From: Paraburkholderia aspalathi
Lineage (GTDB): Bacteria; Pseudomonadota; Gammaproteobacteria; Burkholderiales; Burkholderiaceae
DNA: 63,760 bases
NCBI RefSeq assembly: GCF_900116445.1
Contig: NZ_FPBH01000043.1
Coordinates: forward strand, 1-63,760
Reading direction: 5' to 3'
Part shown: one piece after another, positions 34,510 to 45,258 of the stretch
Position numbering within the stretch: position 1 is the stretch's first letter
How the letters are laid out: each line of letters begins with the position of its first letter
Program-made: the position numbers and the translations under genes
The notes under the pieces: model-generated
Told to the model about the DNA's origin: nothing
Database searches by the model: none
The model's input: the letters and a program-made list of their open reading frames with translations, nothing else

Positions 34510-36066
34510 CGTTTGTTCCAACGTGCGCAATTCTGCATATGCAGATTGTCTTCGCAGGATAAACGGTTGTCCCTGCTGAGGGGGGCGACGTTACCGCCGC
34601 GACCAAAGGTACCTTTCGCACTCCGGGTCGGCGAACCGCTCCGGGTGGCAAGCAACGCCCGCGCACCACGCCTCTATACGCCGCATGAACGCCGCGCCAG
34701 GCGGCCACACGCGAATCCCGGCCTTTCCTTGCAGGTAGCTCGAGGGCGTGATGGCCGCCCCGCACCGGAACACGGACAGCCGTGCCGGCACGTGGCAGAC
34801 GTTCAGTCGACTTCTGCCCGCGACGGGCGATCACGCCCGCCGCAGCAGCATGCACACTCCAGCCGCGTCGCGATGCGTATTTCACCGCACCGATGGTCGA
34901 CGTGTAGACCGGATCGATCCTGATCAGTTCGACACCTGCACGGAAGCATTTGGCTTCGAGCAGCTGCCGGTATTTTGCGTAAAGCAGGCCCGAGAGCATG
35001 CGTGCTCCCTTCGGACTGAGTTACGCCATCGTCTTCTTCATTGCCGTGAAGTCAAGGTCTTCCGCAACAACAGGCTTGCGTGCCTTCTTCGCCCACGCCA
35101 CTGCCGCAGTCAGCGCGTCAGCGAGCACGGCGTTGCGCCGACCTGAGGATACATCCTCGAGCAGCAATGGGAATCGGCGCGTGCCTGGCAGGTTGCGAAC
35201 GGATCGGTCTCGGTGACGGCGAGATGGTCAACGTTGAAGTCGATCCCAGTGGCGCCGTGCGCGACATCCAGGCTGCTTTTTTCCGCAGCCGGATGATTGA
35301 ACGATACAAAGGCGCGCCAGCCGCGTTCATCGCGGTGCAGTCGCCAGCTCAGTGCTACATTCGCTTCGAGCGCCGTACCGAGCGCCGCGCGGTCGTAGTC
35401 GAATATGACGTCGCAGATCACAAGATATCTGTCATCGCGAGGCGACAACAGCCGGTCCGGCACACGGATCTTCAGCGCATAGGCGCCATCGGCCGTTCTT
35501 TGCAACTGGCAGAGCTGGTTACCAGCCGTTTCGTCTTTCGAGCCAACGAAGAACACCTGGTGTGAACGTCTGGCCTGCCATTCGCGCAGCCACGCTCCGC
35601 GACGGTCAAAGCGGGCCAGCTCCAGATGATGCTGCTGCCCTAAGAGCTTGCGGGTGCCAAAGCAGATGCCTGGCACGTTGGCGGCGAGCCGTGCGAGGCG
35701 ACCACGCAGGTGATCCATCAACAGCCGTTGCAGTCCTTTCTTGCGGTAGTTCAGGCCACTACCCAGGTCGGTCACGACCCCAACGTCCGCGAAGCCGGCC
35801 TCGACGTAATGCTTCTCCAGGCGAGCCGCCTGCGTCTTCAGCTGTTCAGCCTGATCATGCGAAGCGACACGGGCGTCGCAGACAGTCTTGCCTGCCAGGG
35901 CGGGCGCGGTGCCTAGACTGGCACGCAACGCGTCATGAAGGTAACGTCGATGTCCATCAACCGTTCGTCCGGCCGAAGGCAGCCGCCCCTGCCGGTGCCA
36001 GCGCCGCAGTGTCCCCACCGCCACGCCCAGCGGGTCTGCCGCTTCGCCAATCGATAAGAGTCGCAT
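34484..36066 (-). pseudogene. IS607-type element: tnpA recombinase fused to decayed tnpB
   Basis: From 36066 the frame opens with a MerR-type helix (MRLLSIGEAADPLG, GTLRRWHRQGRL, GHRRY), then DARVASHDQ and DLGSGLNYRKKGL of the serine recombinase. Near 35700 an internal deletion joins it, still in frame, to TnpB (SHQVFFVGSKDE, AGNQLCQL, then RuvC-I GIDFNVDHLAVTE). A frameshift follows near 35170, RuvC-II appears as VAEDLDFT near 35050, a stop interrupts near 35020, and the tail (FRAGVELIRIDPVYTSTIG) runs to the end palindrome. It is the most complete of four related remnants. It cannot make active TnpA or TnpB. Confidence 0.75.
34532..34545 (-). repeat. IS607-type element end palindrome, copy 2
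   Basis: TCTGCATATGCAGA is a perfect palindrome just beyond the tnpB tail, with the same flank (CCTGCGAAGACA on the minus strand) as copy 3. Confidence 0.65.
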
Positions 36067-36085
36067 CCGGTATCTCCCAAATATA

Positions 36086-36533
36086 CCGGGTGTGGAACTC
36101 ACTTTTAAACGCCAAGTTCAGATTGTGCAGCTTAGAGGCCTACTGTTGAAAACCCGTGCCGCTCTTGAGCCAGTGCCGAACGAGCCAAACCCGGCTAGGT
36201 CGCCGGGCAAGCCCGTGACTCGATCGCGTCACGTCGCTCAGAGGATTAGCAATATCCAGTCGAATGGCGGGTTCCAGAAAGAAGTGGCAGAGGATTCAGA
36301 AAAAATCGCCGCCCTGCATTTCAGAATGGCCTGCTTACGTTGCCAAGCGGTCGTATAAAAAAACATATTGAACGACCGAGTTGCGTCCAGACATACCTTA
36401 CGCGAGCGGTCACAGCCTCCTCCAATCCGCAAGTTGGGTATTGCGACCGAAAGCGGTCGGTGCGCACGGTTCCAGATAACGGCCACTCCCAAGGTACGCT
36501 TCAGTGCGTCAGCCTTCTACCCCACGCCCGGTC
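36086..36533. other. intergenic, no gene seen
   Basis: No coding sequence or clear element could be supported. Confidence 0.35.
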
Positions 36534-36800
36534 TCATTCAGCCAACCAACGATGTTGTGCACGGTGTCGCCAGGGAGTGTTCCCATACAACTCCTTCGAG
36601 ACATATCCGATATACGGGGTCGTGAGCACGTTCGGCAATTCCCCGCGAGGGGTGCTGCCAGGCAACTCGATATCATAGACGTCCACCGCAGCGCCAGCGA
36701 TCGGCCCGCTCGTCAAGGCCAAAAGCAGCAGCGCGGCCTCGCCGACGATAGACCCGTTCGATCCATTGATCAGTCGGCTCGCCGATTTCATTTGGGTCAT
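36534..36800 (-). pseudogene. D-2-hydroxyacid dehydrogenase, C-terminal fragment
   Basis: The frame reads MKSASRLINGSNGSIVGEAAL, GPIAGAAVDVYDIE, then LPNVLTTPYIGYVSKELY. This is the NAD-binding C-terminal region of the SerA/GyaR-type family, with the catalytic His position (TPHIG in most members) changed to TPYIG. The N-terminal two thirds are missing and the end is garbled. Confidence 0.75.
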
Positions 36801-36896
36801 TTCGGCTTCGCCAACAACGCACTTCCCTTTACGGGAAATGAAGATTACGATGATACTTCTGATATTTTGGCAGCTTTTACTCTCAACTGATGAATA

Positions 36897-37475
36897 ATGG
36901 GACACTCTCAAGCAGAGAAATTGGCGACACATCAGCGAATCGTCAATGTGGCCGCAAGGCGTTTTCGTGAGGTCGGACTGGAAGGCATCAGCGTGGCGGA
37001 TGTCATGACCGAGGCCGGGCTTACGGTCGGCGGCTTTTATAAACACTTCGAGTCGCGCGATGACCTCGTTGTGGAAGCGTTAGCCGCTGCACTTGCAGAC
37101 ACTGACACTTGGCAGATTGCTCACAGGTCAAATCTTCGCAAGGCCATACTCAGCTATTTGTCGGAGGCCCACCGCGATGCGCTGAGTGAAAGCTGCGCGC
37201 TAGCGGCGCTTGTGAACGATGTCAGTCGAAGCAGCGAGGCCGCTCGCGACACCTATACCATACGTCTCAGGCGGGCATTCGAGTTTTTTGAGAAGTTGCT
37301 TCCTACGGATCTCGCCGAGAGCAGACGCCCGAAAGCCATGCTCCTCTTCAGTGCGTGCGTCGGAGCTTTGGGGCTCTCCAGAAGCGTTTCGGATCCGAAG
37401 TTCTCGAAGCAAATTCTGGCTAATGTCGCTGACGAACTGATCGGGTTATACGCTACCCAACGTGCCCGAAGGTAG
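36897..37475 (+). CDS. TetR-family transcriptional regulator
   Basis: This encodes 192 aa. The DNA-binding domain at ~10-55 reads IVNVAARRFREVGLEGISV, ADVMTEAGLTVGGFYKHFESR, the standard TetR helix-turn-helix. The ligand domain is normal in length. It is divergent from a dehydrogenase remnant, which may have been its former target. What it controls now is unclear. Confidence 0.85.
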   Translation: MGHSQAEKLATHQRIVNVAARRFREVGLEGISVADVMTEAGLTVGGFYKHFESRDDLVVEALAAALADTDTWQIAHRSNLRKAILSYLSEAHRDALSESCALAALVNDVSRSSEAARDTYTIRLRRAFEFFEKLLPTDLAESRRPKAMLLFSACVGALGLSRSVSDPKFSKQILANVADELIGLYATQRARR

Positions 37476-37559
37476 CTCCATCGCCAGATGATTGGGTCGG
37501 ATTATGACAGCAGTTGCCGATGCGGAGCTGCGGTCGCCAGACCTTCGACCGCCGCGACC

Positions 37560-38056
37560 TCAGATGACACCGTTAGTTTGAAGATGCATAAATCTGCACA
37601 TGCAGATTGTCTTCGCGGGGGAAACGGTCGCCCCCGCTGAGGAGCGCAAGGTTGCCGCTGCGACCAACGTCTGGAGCAGGTTGCCAGACGGGTCGGTCTC
37701 CGTCACCGCGAGGCGGTCAACGTTGAAGTCGACTCCAACGGCGACGTCCGCCACCTCAGCCTCACCTTCCAGCCCTGCTTTTCTCCGGATTGCGTAGTCC
37801 TCTGCGATGGCCTGGGTCGTGGCTGAGTGAAGGCGAAGCCCTGCCTTGCCGGCGCCCTTCGTGAACGGATGGAAGTCGCGTATCCCGAGAGGGGCCGCCG
37901 CTCCCGCTCCCACACCCTGACCGACAGCTCGTTGCAGTAGTTCCAGAGAAAGTTCACCGCGCGTGCCTGTCTTTGAGCCGGAGGTGTAGAACGCGGGTAA
38001 TCTGCTGCATATACTGATACAGTTGTTTCTCCGTTTAGGTATGCCTCGAATTCCAT
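37560..38056 (-). pseudogene. internally deleted IS607-type tnpB
   Basis: From 38056 the frame gives the TnpB N-terminus (MEFEAYLNGETT, QRQARAVNFLWNYCNELSV), a frameshift near 37910, then FHPFTKGAGKAGLRLHS, and RuvC-I as GVDFNVDRLAVTETDPSGN. Directly after this Asn the sequence jumps to the 3' end of the element. About 200 codons, including the rest of the nuclease, are missing, while both ends are kept. This is a short non-autonomous derivative. Confidence 0.7.
37592..37607 (-). repeat. IS607-type element end palindrome, copy 3
   Basis: ATCTGCA, CA, TGCAGAT, in the same context as copies 1 and 2. Confidence 0.65.
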
Positions 38057-38368
38057 TTAAATAATCACGACATCTGCGCTGCGCTGTCTACACCCGCCTT
38101 TCATCCCCGGCCTGAGGTCGAGGTCTTCAGGCTACCGTCCGATAACGTGAGCAGGCGACGATGGGATGCAAGCACGCGAACTGAGTGCAAGCCCAGTTGC
38201 AGATAATCGGAGTATGCGCGTCCCGTCAGTCGCAGTTATTTCGAGCAAGAAACTGCATCGGTTGCGGGTAGGACCGATTTCAAATGCAAGTCGGTACAGG
38301 CAGGCATCGATCAGCAAGGGCCGCTACGCGGAGCAAATCCTAGCCAATCCGGCTTGAGCTAGCACACG
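38057..38368. other. intergenic with an element-type hairpin
   Basis: A stem at 38110-38132 (GCCTGAGG, TCGAGGT, CTTCAGGC) lies 54 bp beyond the tnpB start and resembles the hairpin at 15933-15968. It is likely the left end of the short element. The rest has no supported gene. Confidence 0.45.
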
Positions 38369-38736
38369 CCGGACGATGCCGAAGTGCACACGCAGATGAC
38401 GCGCGACGGTGCTTTGACGCGCATGTTTCAGCGCCTGTCTGAGTTGGGCTTGGTTACACTGCACAGGGCGGGATCGCAAAAGCGAGGGGTCTGGCTGACT
38501 ACCTCGGGAGAGCAAGCCTTAAAGAGGCGTTCTCCAGTTGGAAAGCGGCTCAATCCGCAATAGACGCGATCTTGACAGAAGAGAGTGAGGTCCATATGCG
38601 CGAAGCAATGTCGGCCATATTGAACTCTAGGTCCAGCGTCAGTCGTCTGCAAGAATCGATGGAAGGTAAACTCTTCCACTTGGCCATCGTCCAAGGAACG
38701 CCGACCTGGGCACATGATGTGCGCTGCGCGAGATAA
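38369..38736 (+). pseudogene. MarR-family regulator fragment with frameshift
   Basis: GALTRMFQRLSELGLVTLHR and SQKRGVWLTT are the recognition helix and wing of a MarR protein. A frameshift near 38510 shifts the frame to SWKAAQSAIDAILTEESE and on to a TAA at 38736. The N-terminal part is missing. Confidence 0.6.
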
Positions 38737-39002
38737 GCTACGCGCCGTCTCCAGTCTTGATAATAACGTAGCGGGCCCGGACCTCGCTGCTCAGCCCCGT
38801 GTATGCCCCATAGCCGTCACGTTGATGGCTATGGGGCATATATCTGATCGGATTTGTGCGCTTGTATTTTAACAGCAACGCTACACTGATCATCGAGGAA
38901 TTAAGAACGGATCACGCGCTGGCTGCTCCACAGCAGCTGGGGCGTGTTCCAAAGCTGCAGCCCGTCCTACCCCAGTCACTCGAATGGAAACGAAACCTAT
39001 CT

Positions 39003-39644
39003 ATGAAACTCGAGAGCAACGATCTTGAACACGGCAAGCCGATCCCTGAAGGTTTCGTCTTTGCCGTCAAGAATGCCGCGAGCCGCATCGCGCTTTCGCA
39101 GAACCGCAACCCTCACTTGATGTGGAGCGATGTTCCTGCCGGGACTCAATCGTTTGTGCTGATATGCCATGATCCCGACGTTCCCAGCAAGCCCGACGAT
39201 GTCAATCAAGAGGGAAAGGTCGTGCCGGCTGATCTGCCCCGGGTGGATTTCTATCACTGGTTACTGGTGAACATCCCCAGCGAGCAACACGAAATCGAAC
39301 AGGGATCCCATAGCAACGGGGTCACACCTCGCGGGAAACCGGGCCCGTACCTTCCCCAAAGTCTGGCAGCATCGCTGCGCCATGGCATGAACGACTACAC
39401 TGCATGGTTCGCTGGCGACAAGGATATGGCTGGGGAATATCACGGGTATGATGGTCCGTGCCCGCCGTGGAATGACACCATCGTTCACCGCTATGTGTTC
39501 ACCGTACGCGCACTCGATATTCCTTGTGTGCCGCTCGGCGAGCGGTTCAGAGCAGCCGACGTGCTGAGTGCCATCAAGGGACACGTGCTTGCCGAAGCTA
39601 GTCTGTGCGGTACCTATACGCTGAACCCACGGCTCGACGTCTGA
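39003..39644 (+). CDS. YbhB/YbcL-type PEBP family protein
   Basis: From ATG 39003 this encodes 213 aa; the frame is open back to 38856 but the upstream part does not fit the family. Typical pieces are PHLMWSDVPAGTQSFVLICHDPDVP (first ligand-loop with Asp-Pro-Asp-Val-Pro), FYHWLLVNIP, and DGPCPPWNDTIVHRYVFTVRAL, which matches the GP.PP....HRY motif of bacterial phosphatidylethanolamine-binding proteins. It is probably cytosolic; its ligand is unknown. The gene stands before an AraC regulator in the same direction. Confidence 0.8.
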   Translation: MKLESNDLEHGKPIPEGFVFAVKNAASRIALSQNRNPHLMWSDVPAGTQSFVLICHDPDVPSKPDDVNQEGKVVPADLPRVDFYHWLLVNIPSEQHEIEQGSHSNGVTPRGKPGPYLPQSLAASLRHGMNDYTAWFAGDKDMAGEYHGYDGPCPPWNDTIVHRYVFTVRALDIPCVPLGERFRAADVLSAIKGHVLAEASLCGTYTLNPRLDV

Positions 39645-39787
39645 CGTAGCACCTGTACGTGGCGCCGGCCTGTTTGAGGCGGCGTTTCCGTTCGATTAGT
39701 GCCCGGAACATTCGGGCACGTCGGTCGGCGCATCGGGTGTGCCACGTGCGATGCGACCATCGACTGGCAGACGATAAGGGTGATGTT

Positions 39788-40657
39788 ATGGATATACGGA
39801 TTAAAGGGACCCAGGAGTCTTCAGCGCCCGAACGTCGGCGCCTGACACCGTCTAAGACTTCGCTTGTTCAGCGCCCCGGCCTCTATTCCTTCGCGTTGCC
39901 ATCGATACATTCCAAACAGGTGGCGAGATCGTTCCTCTTTTTTGACGTTACCCTTATGGTGGTTCTACGTGGACGTCTGCAGGTCGACGACGTCGCAAGT
40001 GTCGGGGATGCCGGCTTTCCGAAAGAGCTTGTGTGCGTAGCTGAAGGTGTTTGCGCTGATGTTCTCAAGGAGCCAGCCGAAACCGAGGGCGCGTTCCGGT
40101 CAATTTTCCTCGCCATTTCTTCGGACGTTCTTATCGACTTCTTCCGAATGTATCCCGATTTCGCTGGTGGAGGCGTGCCGCTCAGGACGTGCCGGAAACA
40201 CCCGCTCGACAAGGCACTTCTCGAAACGTTTCGACATTGCATTCGGGGACTTTCGCAGGGTAACTCATCGAGCGAAGCGGAACTGCGTCACCGGTTAATG
40301 GGCCTTCTACTTGGGCTGGCCACCCGTGGGATCGTATTTCAGCGCCCCGACGGCGAGCGATGCGCAGAGCGAGTGCGTCTTGTCGTCCAGTCCGACATTG
40401 CGAGCAGATGGACCGCGAAGTCAGTAGGCGAGCGGCTCGCGATGAGTGAGGCCACCCTTAGGCGCAAGCTGGCCGCAGAGGGGCTGCAGTTCAAAAGCTT
40501 GTTGAGCGAGGTCCGGATGCATCACGCGATGGCACTTGTTCAGACCACGCAATGGAGTATCCAGAGAATCAGCGAAGCTTGCGGCTATGACTCGACCGCA
40601 CGCTTCTCAGCCCGCTTCCGCTCGCGCTTTGGACGCGCGCCGTCAACGATGCGATAA
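39788..40657 (+). CDS. AraC-family transcriptional regulator
   Basis: From ATG 39788, with AAGGG upstream, this encodes 289 aa. The N-terminal part is a cupin-like sensor (FLFFDVTLMVVLRGRL). The C-terminal ~100 residues hold the two AraC helix-turn-helix units: KSVGERLAMSEATLRRKLAAEG and QRISEACGYDSTARFSARFRSRFG. It follows the PEBP gene by 143 bp; regulation of that gene is possible but not shown. Confidence 0.85.
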   Translation: MDIRIKGTQESSAPERRRLTPSKTSLVQRPGLYSFALPSIHSKQVARSFLFFDVTLMVVLRGRLQVDDVASVGDAGFPKELVCVAEGVCADVLKEPAETEGAFRSIFLAISSDVLIDFFRMYPDFAGGGVPLRTCRKHPLDKALLETFRHCIRGLSQGNSSSEAELRHRLMGLLLGLATRGIVFQRPDGERCAERVRLVVQSDIASRWTAKSVGERLAMSEATLRRKLAAEGLQFKSLLSEVRMHHAMALVQTTQWSIQRISEACGYDSTARFSARFRSRFGRAPSTMR

Positions 40658-41161
40658 ATCACGCATAAGGCATGTGTCACATTAGCAAGCGGGGACGCAA
40701 TCGTACGAAAGACGATGAGTCTCTACAAACCCGGATGTCGCGTTCGGCGCCGAGGTGATTTCCGTTCTAGCGTTATCGTGGGGTTGAGTCTACTTTTTTC
40801 GGCCCGGCGTTGGCAGTGGCGCAGGTGGTCTCCTTTCCGCTAATTGGAAGGGCCGACTTCGAGTGCTCTAGACTCCGTAAAATGACAGCAAACGACCGTT
40901 ATTCAGTAGCGGAAAACCAAACAGGAGAAAATCAAATGACCGTTTCGATCTCGCGGCGAGCGCTCATGCTGCTCGCCGGCCTTGTCGGGCACGATCACCT
41001 TGGCTCAAAGCAGCGCCTATCGCCTTTTCTGTGCCGCTGACCAGCGACCTGCAGGTGCCTCCAGTCCAGAGCCCAGCTAGGGGCACGGCCAACCTAACCT
41101 ACGACCCCAGCACGCGGGTCCGTCACCTGGGCGTCCCACACTACCCAACGCGTTGGGAACG
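40658..41161. other. degraded intergenic region
   Basis: No intact gene is supported. A short frame at 40936-41040 (MTVSISRRALMLLAGLVG) looks like the signal peptide of a lost exported protein. Confidence 0.35.
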
Positions 41162-41384
41162 TCACTGGCGATAGAGCTGGTCCCTGACGCAATCTCCGTC
41201 AATACCGTATCTCCCAACTTCCTTTACAGCGAGTCCTTCTACCCAAAAGCGGCTTATGTCGACGATGCCAAATGAAAGGACTACACAAAAATCCGGTCCG
41301 GCTGGAAGATTCGGTCGACAGAGGAAATTGGCGGCGTCATCAGTTTCCTAGCGTCAACAGACAAGGTTTCTTACTTACGCCACT
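41162..41384 (+). pseudogene. short-chain dehydrogenase fragment
   Basis: SLAIELVPDAISVNTVSPNF and YSESFYPKAAYVDDAK match the C-terminal half of an SDR enzyme, with an in-frame TGA, then RSTEEIGGVISFLAS. The cofactor-binding half and active-site region are missing. Confidence 0.65.
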
Positions 41385-42294
41385 ATCGACTCCAACGGTG
41401 ACGGGCCTTCTCCGCCAGATCGTCCTACCTGAATTCCGACTGTCCGCATTCTCCAGCGCATGCTACGAGGCAAGACATCGATTCCATGCAATGTCAGCGA
41501 CGCACCAGCATCATATTGCTGCCGAAATTTTTGGGCAAATTGTGACGTACCTGCGTTGGGTGGAGATGCTTCGGCTCCTGATTGTTCGGTGTTGACGATT
41601 AGTTTATTCAACATTTCCATCTTTTTCTTCTCCCCTCACTTGTCTACAGTATCCCCCGATACGATAGCTTCCATAGTTTCGCCCGAACCCGATCTTGATC
41701 AGTTGCTCCCCGAATTTCGTTCCGCAAACGGACGCCGATGATCCAGACATATTGTGCTTCCCGTTTCGCGCAGAAAGCAATGGCGCTCATGTTTGCCTTC
41801 GCTATCAGTGTGCTAGCTGAAGCAGGGGATGTGTTGGGCCCGCCCCCGACAGGCGCGCCCGCAGCAACCGCCAGCGACGAATCGCGTGTGACCAGAACGC
41901 CAAAGTCGGGCAACCAACCTTCGTCGGAGATCCACAATACCTACGGCGCAGAGGCTGAAGCGAGAAATCGAGCGATCGTCCAGTCAGTCACGGGACGTCC
42001 TTCACCATCAACGCGGGAATGAAAGAATACCTATCCACCCTCACTAGAATTACATCGCGGTCAGGCGCGATACCGTCAATGAAATGGGCAGCTGAATGAC
42101 AGGGGGTACACCAGAACACGTTGTCCGCGCGTCTATTGCCGTATTCCGTCGGGAGACGGCACCACAGGAGGTACTGATCTCCCTCGCAGTCGCATTGGTG
42201 GTGGATCGACGCTCGTCGATAGGCTGTTCGCCCTGAGACAGGTCCAAGCTTCCTCAACACAGCAGCAAACAACGGTCGAAGTTCACGAGTAAAA
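41385..42294. other. intergenic, no confident gene
   Basis: A 94-codon frame at 41738-42022 has a hydrophobic N-terminal stretch (MALMFAFAISVLAEAG) and a plausible signal cleavage, but no ribosome site and no known family; I do not call it a gene. The rest is featureless to me. Confidence 0.3.
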
Positions 42295-42837
42295 ATGAAC
42301 AGTATCCTCCCGAAGGACCACATCGCACTGCTGTTATCCGCCCGCCGGTCCAGCCTGGACCATCTGCTGGCTCAGCACGCAATGAGGTCGTTGGCAAGTA
42401 TGCTCAACGACGCACTTCGTTCTCTGCACATCAGTGCTGCACAGTTTTGCCTGCTTAGTCTGTTATATCGCGACAACCATCCGACGGTCGGAGAGTTAGC
42501 CGACGAAATGCAGGCACAACCGTCCCTCGTGTCTGCGCAGATAAGCATACTCACGCGGCGAGCGCTCGTCACAAGTATGCCTGGACGAGAGGACCGTCGC
42601 AGTCGCCGGCTAGGGTTGACATCGTATGGAATGTCCGTGTTACTCGATGCCCTGCCCCTGTGGCTTAAGGTCAGTAGCGAAGCGGCCAACATCATCTCTA
42701 CAACTCAGCTGCGCAGCATAGGATCGCTCGGAGCGACTGAAGCTAACCGGAACAGCCCATTTGCAAAAGGTACCGATACCTCCTCCGACCCCCACCAGTT
42801 GGCACAAGAACCATTTGATATGGCAAGCAATCAATGA
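42295..42837 (+). CDS. MarR-family transcriptional regulator
   Basis: This encodes 180 aa. The winged helix reads ISAAQFCLLSLLYRD, TVGELADEMQAQPSLVSAQIS and the wing MPGREDRRSRRLGLTSYG. A long, polar C-terminal tail (~40 aa) follows and is unusual. No target gene is adjacent. Confidence 0.75.
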   Translation: MNSILPKDHIALLLSARRSSLDHLLAQHAMRSLASMLNDALRSLHISAAQFCLLSLLYRDNHPTVGELADEMQAQPSLVSAQISILTRRALVTSMPGREDRRSRRLGLTSYGMSVLLDALPLWLKVSSEAANIISTTQLRSIGSLGATEANRNSPFAKGTDTSSDPHQLAQEPFDMASNQ

Positions 42838-43487
42838 TGCGCTATCCATCAAACGGTACTCTGGCAGACATTTTTCGATCCAGCGAGAACCTCATTCCGG
42901 GCACGCCTCCAACGTAAATCTCTCCTGTCCGACAGCCTCGACATCGACCAACCGCGGCCCTCATCCCGCTTGATCTTGCATCAGTCAAACGACCGCAATC
43001 GCAAACGAGGCATTAGGCGCAACGAAGCTTCTCAAGCGATTATGCCAACAATGGGAGTCCGAGCTCCGCGAAGATGTCGCTGGCGGGCCGGCACCCGTTT
43101 CCGGGCACCGGACCCGTCAAACGTTAACGACTTGCTGGTCGCTGCTTTAAGCAGGAGGGGCTCAACCTGCGGCAAGAAGCAAAACGTTTGATGCCCCTAG
43201 CCTCTAAAAGTGCAGCCTACTCGACCTTAAGATCGCCCTAGTCGGAAATAGGAATTACGCGCGTTCATACGGCACCACCACCGCGGCAGGCAACCATCTT
43301 CCGGGAAAGGGCCGGACAGGTGTATGCCGGCATCCAGCGCATGTCTGTATTACGTCGAGAATTGAAATCCTGTGATCTGGACTGGTATACGATGGGCACG
43401 CATGGGCGGTTTACGCATGACGGAGCATGCAATCCGCCGTACAGGTGCAAGACAAAGAAGGCATACTTCGCCCTCGAGAAGTGGCTT
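42838..43487. other. intergenic, no gene seen
   Basis: No reading frame in this 650-bp stretch has convincing features. Confidence 0.35.
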
Positions 43488-44789
43488 TTAGTGAAGGCGG
43501 GAAGGTGAAGACAACCCACACTCGATTCGCGGTGTGCCTGAACGCATCAATGCCTGACGTGCGTTGCTCGCCGCATTTCGCCAGTCAATCTCTCTTCTCT
43601 CGAGCGAACGAAGGTAGAATCTTTCGGGGCGCGAAGGATCAAAAAGAGGAAGCGCCAATATCGCTGGAAAACATCCGTCGACCACCACGGCTCCGTCGAC
43701 GTCATCCTGAGTCACCCGCTGAATGAATGAGGTTCGCACATCGTCTTCTGACAAAGGCATGCTGGGAGTGACATGAGCGCGCGTGGAGCACCACGCATCT
43801 ACCTGACGAATTGCCACCTCTGGCGTCCGAAGCGCGAGTTCCGCCGAGAAATTGAGTGCCTCCATGACGCGGGTTTCGTCATGTGCATACGCTTGACGCG
43901 CCGTCAGTGCCCTACTCATCCGTTCCAGAATTTCATCGATATGGGTCCTGTGCCGGGTCGCAATCGCAGTCAAACCAAGCACAGCGTCGTAGATCACCAA
44001 AGGCGACTCTTTCCCCCCAATTCTCTCAAGATACCTGCTGATTACCTCTGGGCCAAACTGAGATGCGGCTGACCCAGCCTGCACTGCTGAGAGCATAGAA
44101 CGCTCACGCGAAAGCACAAGTGACGGTGTCCACGTATGCCACGGGAAGCTCATAGCCATTTCGGATAGCCACGCTGTATCGGGCCCAGTGCACGCAAGCG
44201 AGATTAGAGCTCCCATTGCACGCACCAGATTCTGATACTCACGCAGCACGTAACGCTGGCGCATTTCCCGCTTCAATACCGCCTGCTTGTATCCTTTTCT
44301 ACTAGTGTCAATCATCATTGATGCAACCGTCACCCATTTGTATGAACTTGCGGCAAAGAGATGACGCCACTTGTAGATTCGCTCAAACATCTCCCGGTCG
44401 ACTGCCTCCGAGCGTCGAATCAACGAATTGACGAGCACCTGGGCATCGATGAATGCATTGGAGCGCTTGATCGAAGCCCATAGCCTCTCTCTTTTTTGAT
44501 CACCCATACTTACAAGGGTATCCTTCGGGAGAGTCAGGGACGCTGGAAAGAAGGTCGCACAGCCGACAATCGTTGCTCCATCCATGAATATGACCGGACC
44601 GGTCGTGTCAATGACGACCACGTCCCGGCATTCTCCTCCGAGGCCCCTGACTGTCGATGACAGTGCAATCGCCAGTTCACCGTCGCGCTCAAGCGCAAGG
44701 CCAATGGCGATACGTTCGGTTATCAATCGTTCAATTGAATCTAGTTCTTCTGCATAGGCTTTCGACCGTTCGCCAGTGATAGTCTTCAA
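43488..44789 (-). CDS. 433-aa protein of unknown function
   Basis: The start is a TTG at 44789 preceded by GTGAGG at good spacing. The N-terminal part contains a beta segment with VVVIDTTGPVIFMDGATIVG, followed by a helical region rich in Arg and Met (WRHLFAASSYKWVTVASMMID, MRQRYVLREYQNLVRAMGAL). The C-terminal part is also helical, with ALNFSAELALRTPEV. No membrane helix or signal is clear and I recognise no domain. It is intact in a surrounding of decayed genes, which suggests it is either recent or under selection. Confidence 0.6.
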   Translation of the reverse strand: MKTITGERSKAYAEELDSIERLITERIAIGLALERDGELAIALSSTVRGLGGECRDVVVIDTTGPVIFMDGATIVGCATFFPASLTLPKDTLVSMGDQKRERLWASIKRSNAFIDAQVLVNSLIRRSEAVDREMFERIYKWRHLFAASSYKWVTVASMMIDTSRKGYKQAVLKREMRQRYVLREYQNLVRAMGALISLACTGPDTAWLSEMAMSFPWHTWTPSLVLSRERSMLSAVQAGSAASQFGPEVISRYLERIGGKESPLVIYDAVLGLTAIATRHRTHIDEILERMSRALTARQAYAHDETRVMEALNFSAELALRTPEVAIRQVDAWCSTRAHVTPSMPLSEDDVRTSFIQRVTQDDVDGAVVVDGCFPAILALPLFDPSRPERFYLRSLERREIDWRNAASNARQALMRSGTPRIECGLSSPSRLH

Positions 44790-45046
44790 ACTATTGCCTC
44801 ACTTTCCGATTCTTCTTAAACCAAAAAAAACGTACCGTCTTACGACACGAGATTGACCGACTGCCAATTAGGATTGTAATCGACATCCTTATTTTGGTCT
44901 CTCGTTCTAGCCGAAAACATGGCTGACGAAGGTGACCGGTGAGCAAACGAGCGCGACACTCGAGACGGGACCATCGGACTCGGCGCCAATGCTCAAGCGG
45001 AGGAGATTGGAGGTGGTCCCGTTCGGTTAGGACAGTTTTTTCGCTT

Positions 45047-45190
45047 TTAAGCGGAACGCTCGGCGGTCAACGCTGCCGCCTTAATCGAGGGCAGCATCGC
45101 GAAGTAAGCTTCGTCCTGAGTCTTGTCCGACAGACTTGAATGAGACAGTTGCTGGTTGCACCACGCCAGGAAGTTAGCGATCGGATTCCT
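45047..45190 (-). pseudogene. IS3-family orfB, C-terminal fragment
   Basis: ANFLAWCNQQLSHSSLSDKT and QDEAYFAMLPSIKAAA match the last 45 residues of another IS3 transposase, ending in TAA. The rest is missing. Confidence 0.7.
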
Positions 45191-45258
45191 TGCCTCGCCG
45201 CCGGACTCATATGCCTTCATATACGTCTTCGTACTTCACGCTGCACCGGAGTCGTTCG

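Noticed and set aside
41738..42022. Exported 94-aa protein
   Set aside because: There is a hydrophobic start but no ribosome site, no family and surrounding decay; support is too weak to call it a gene.
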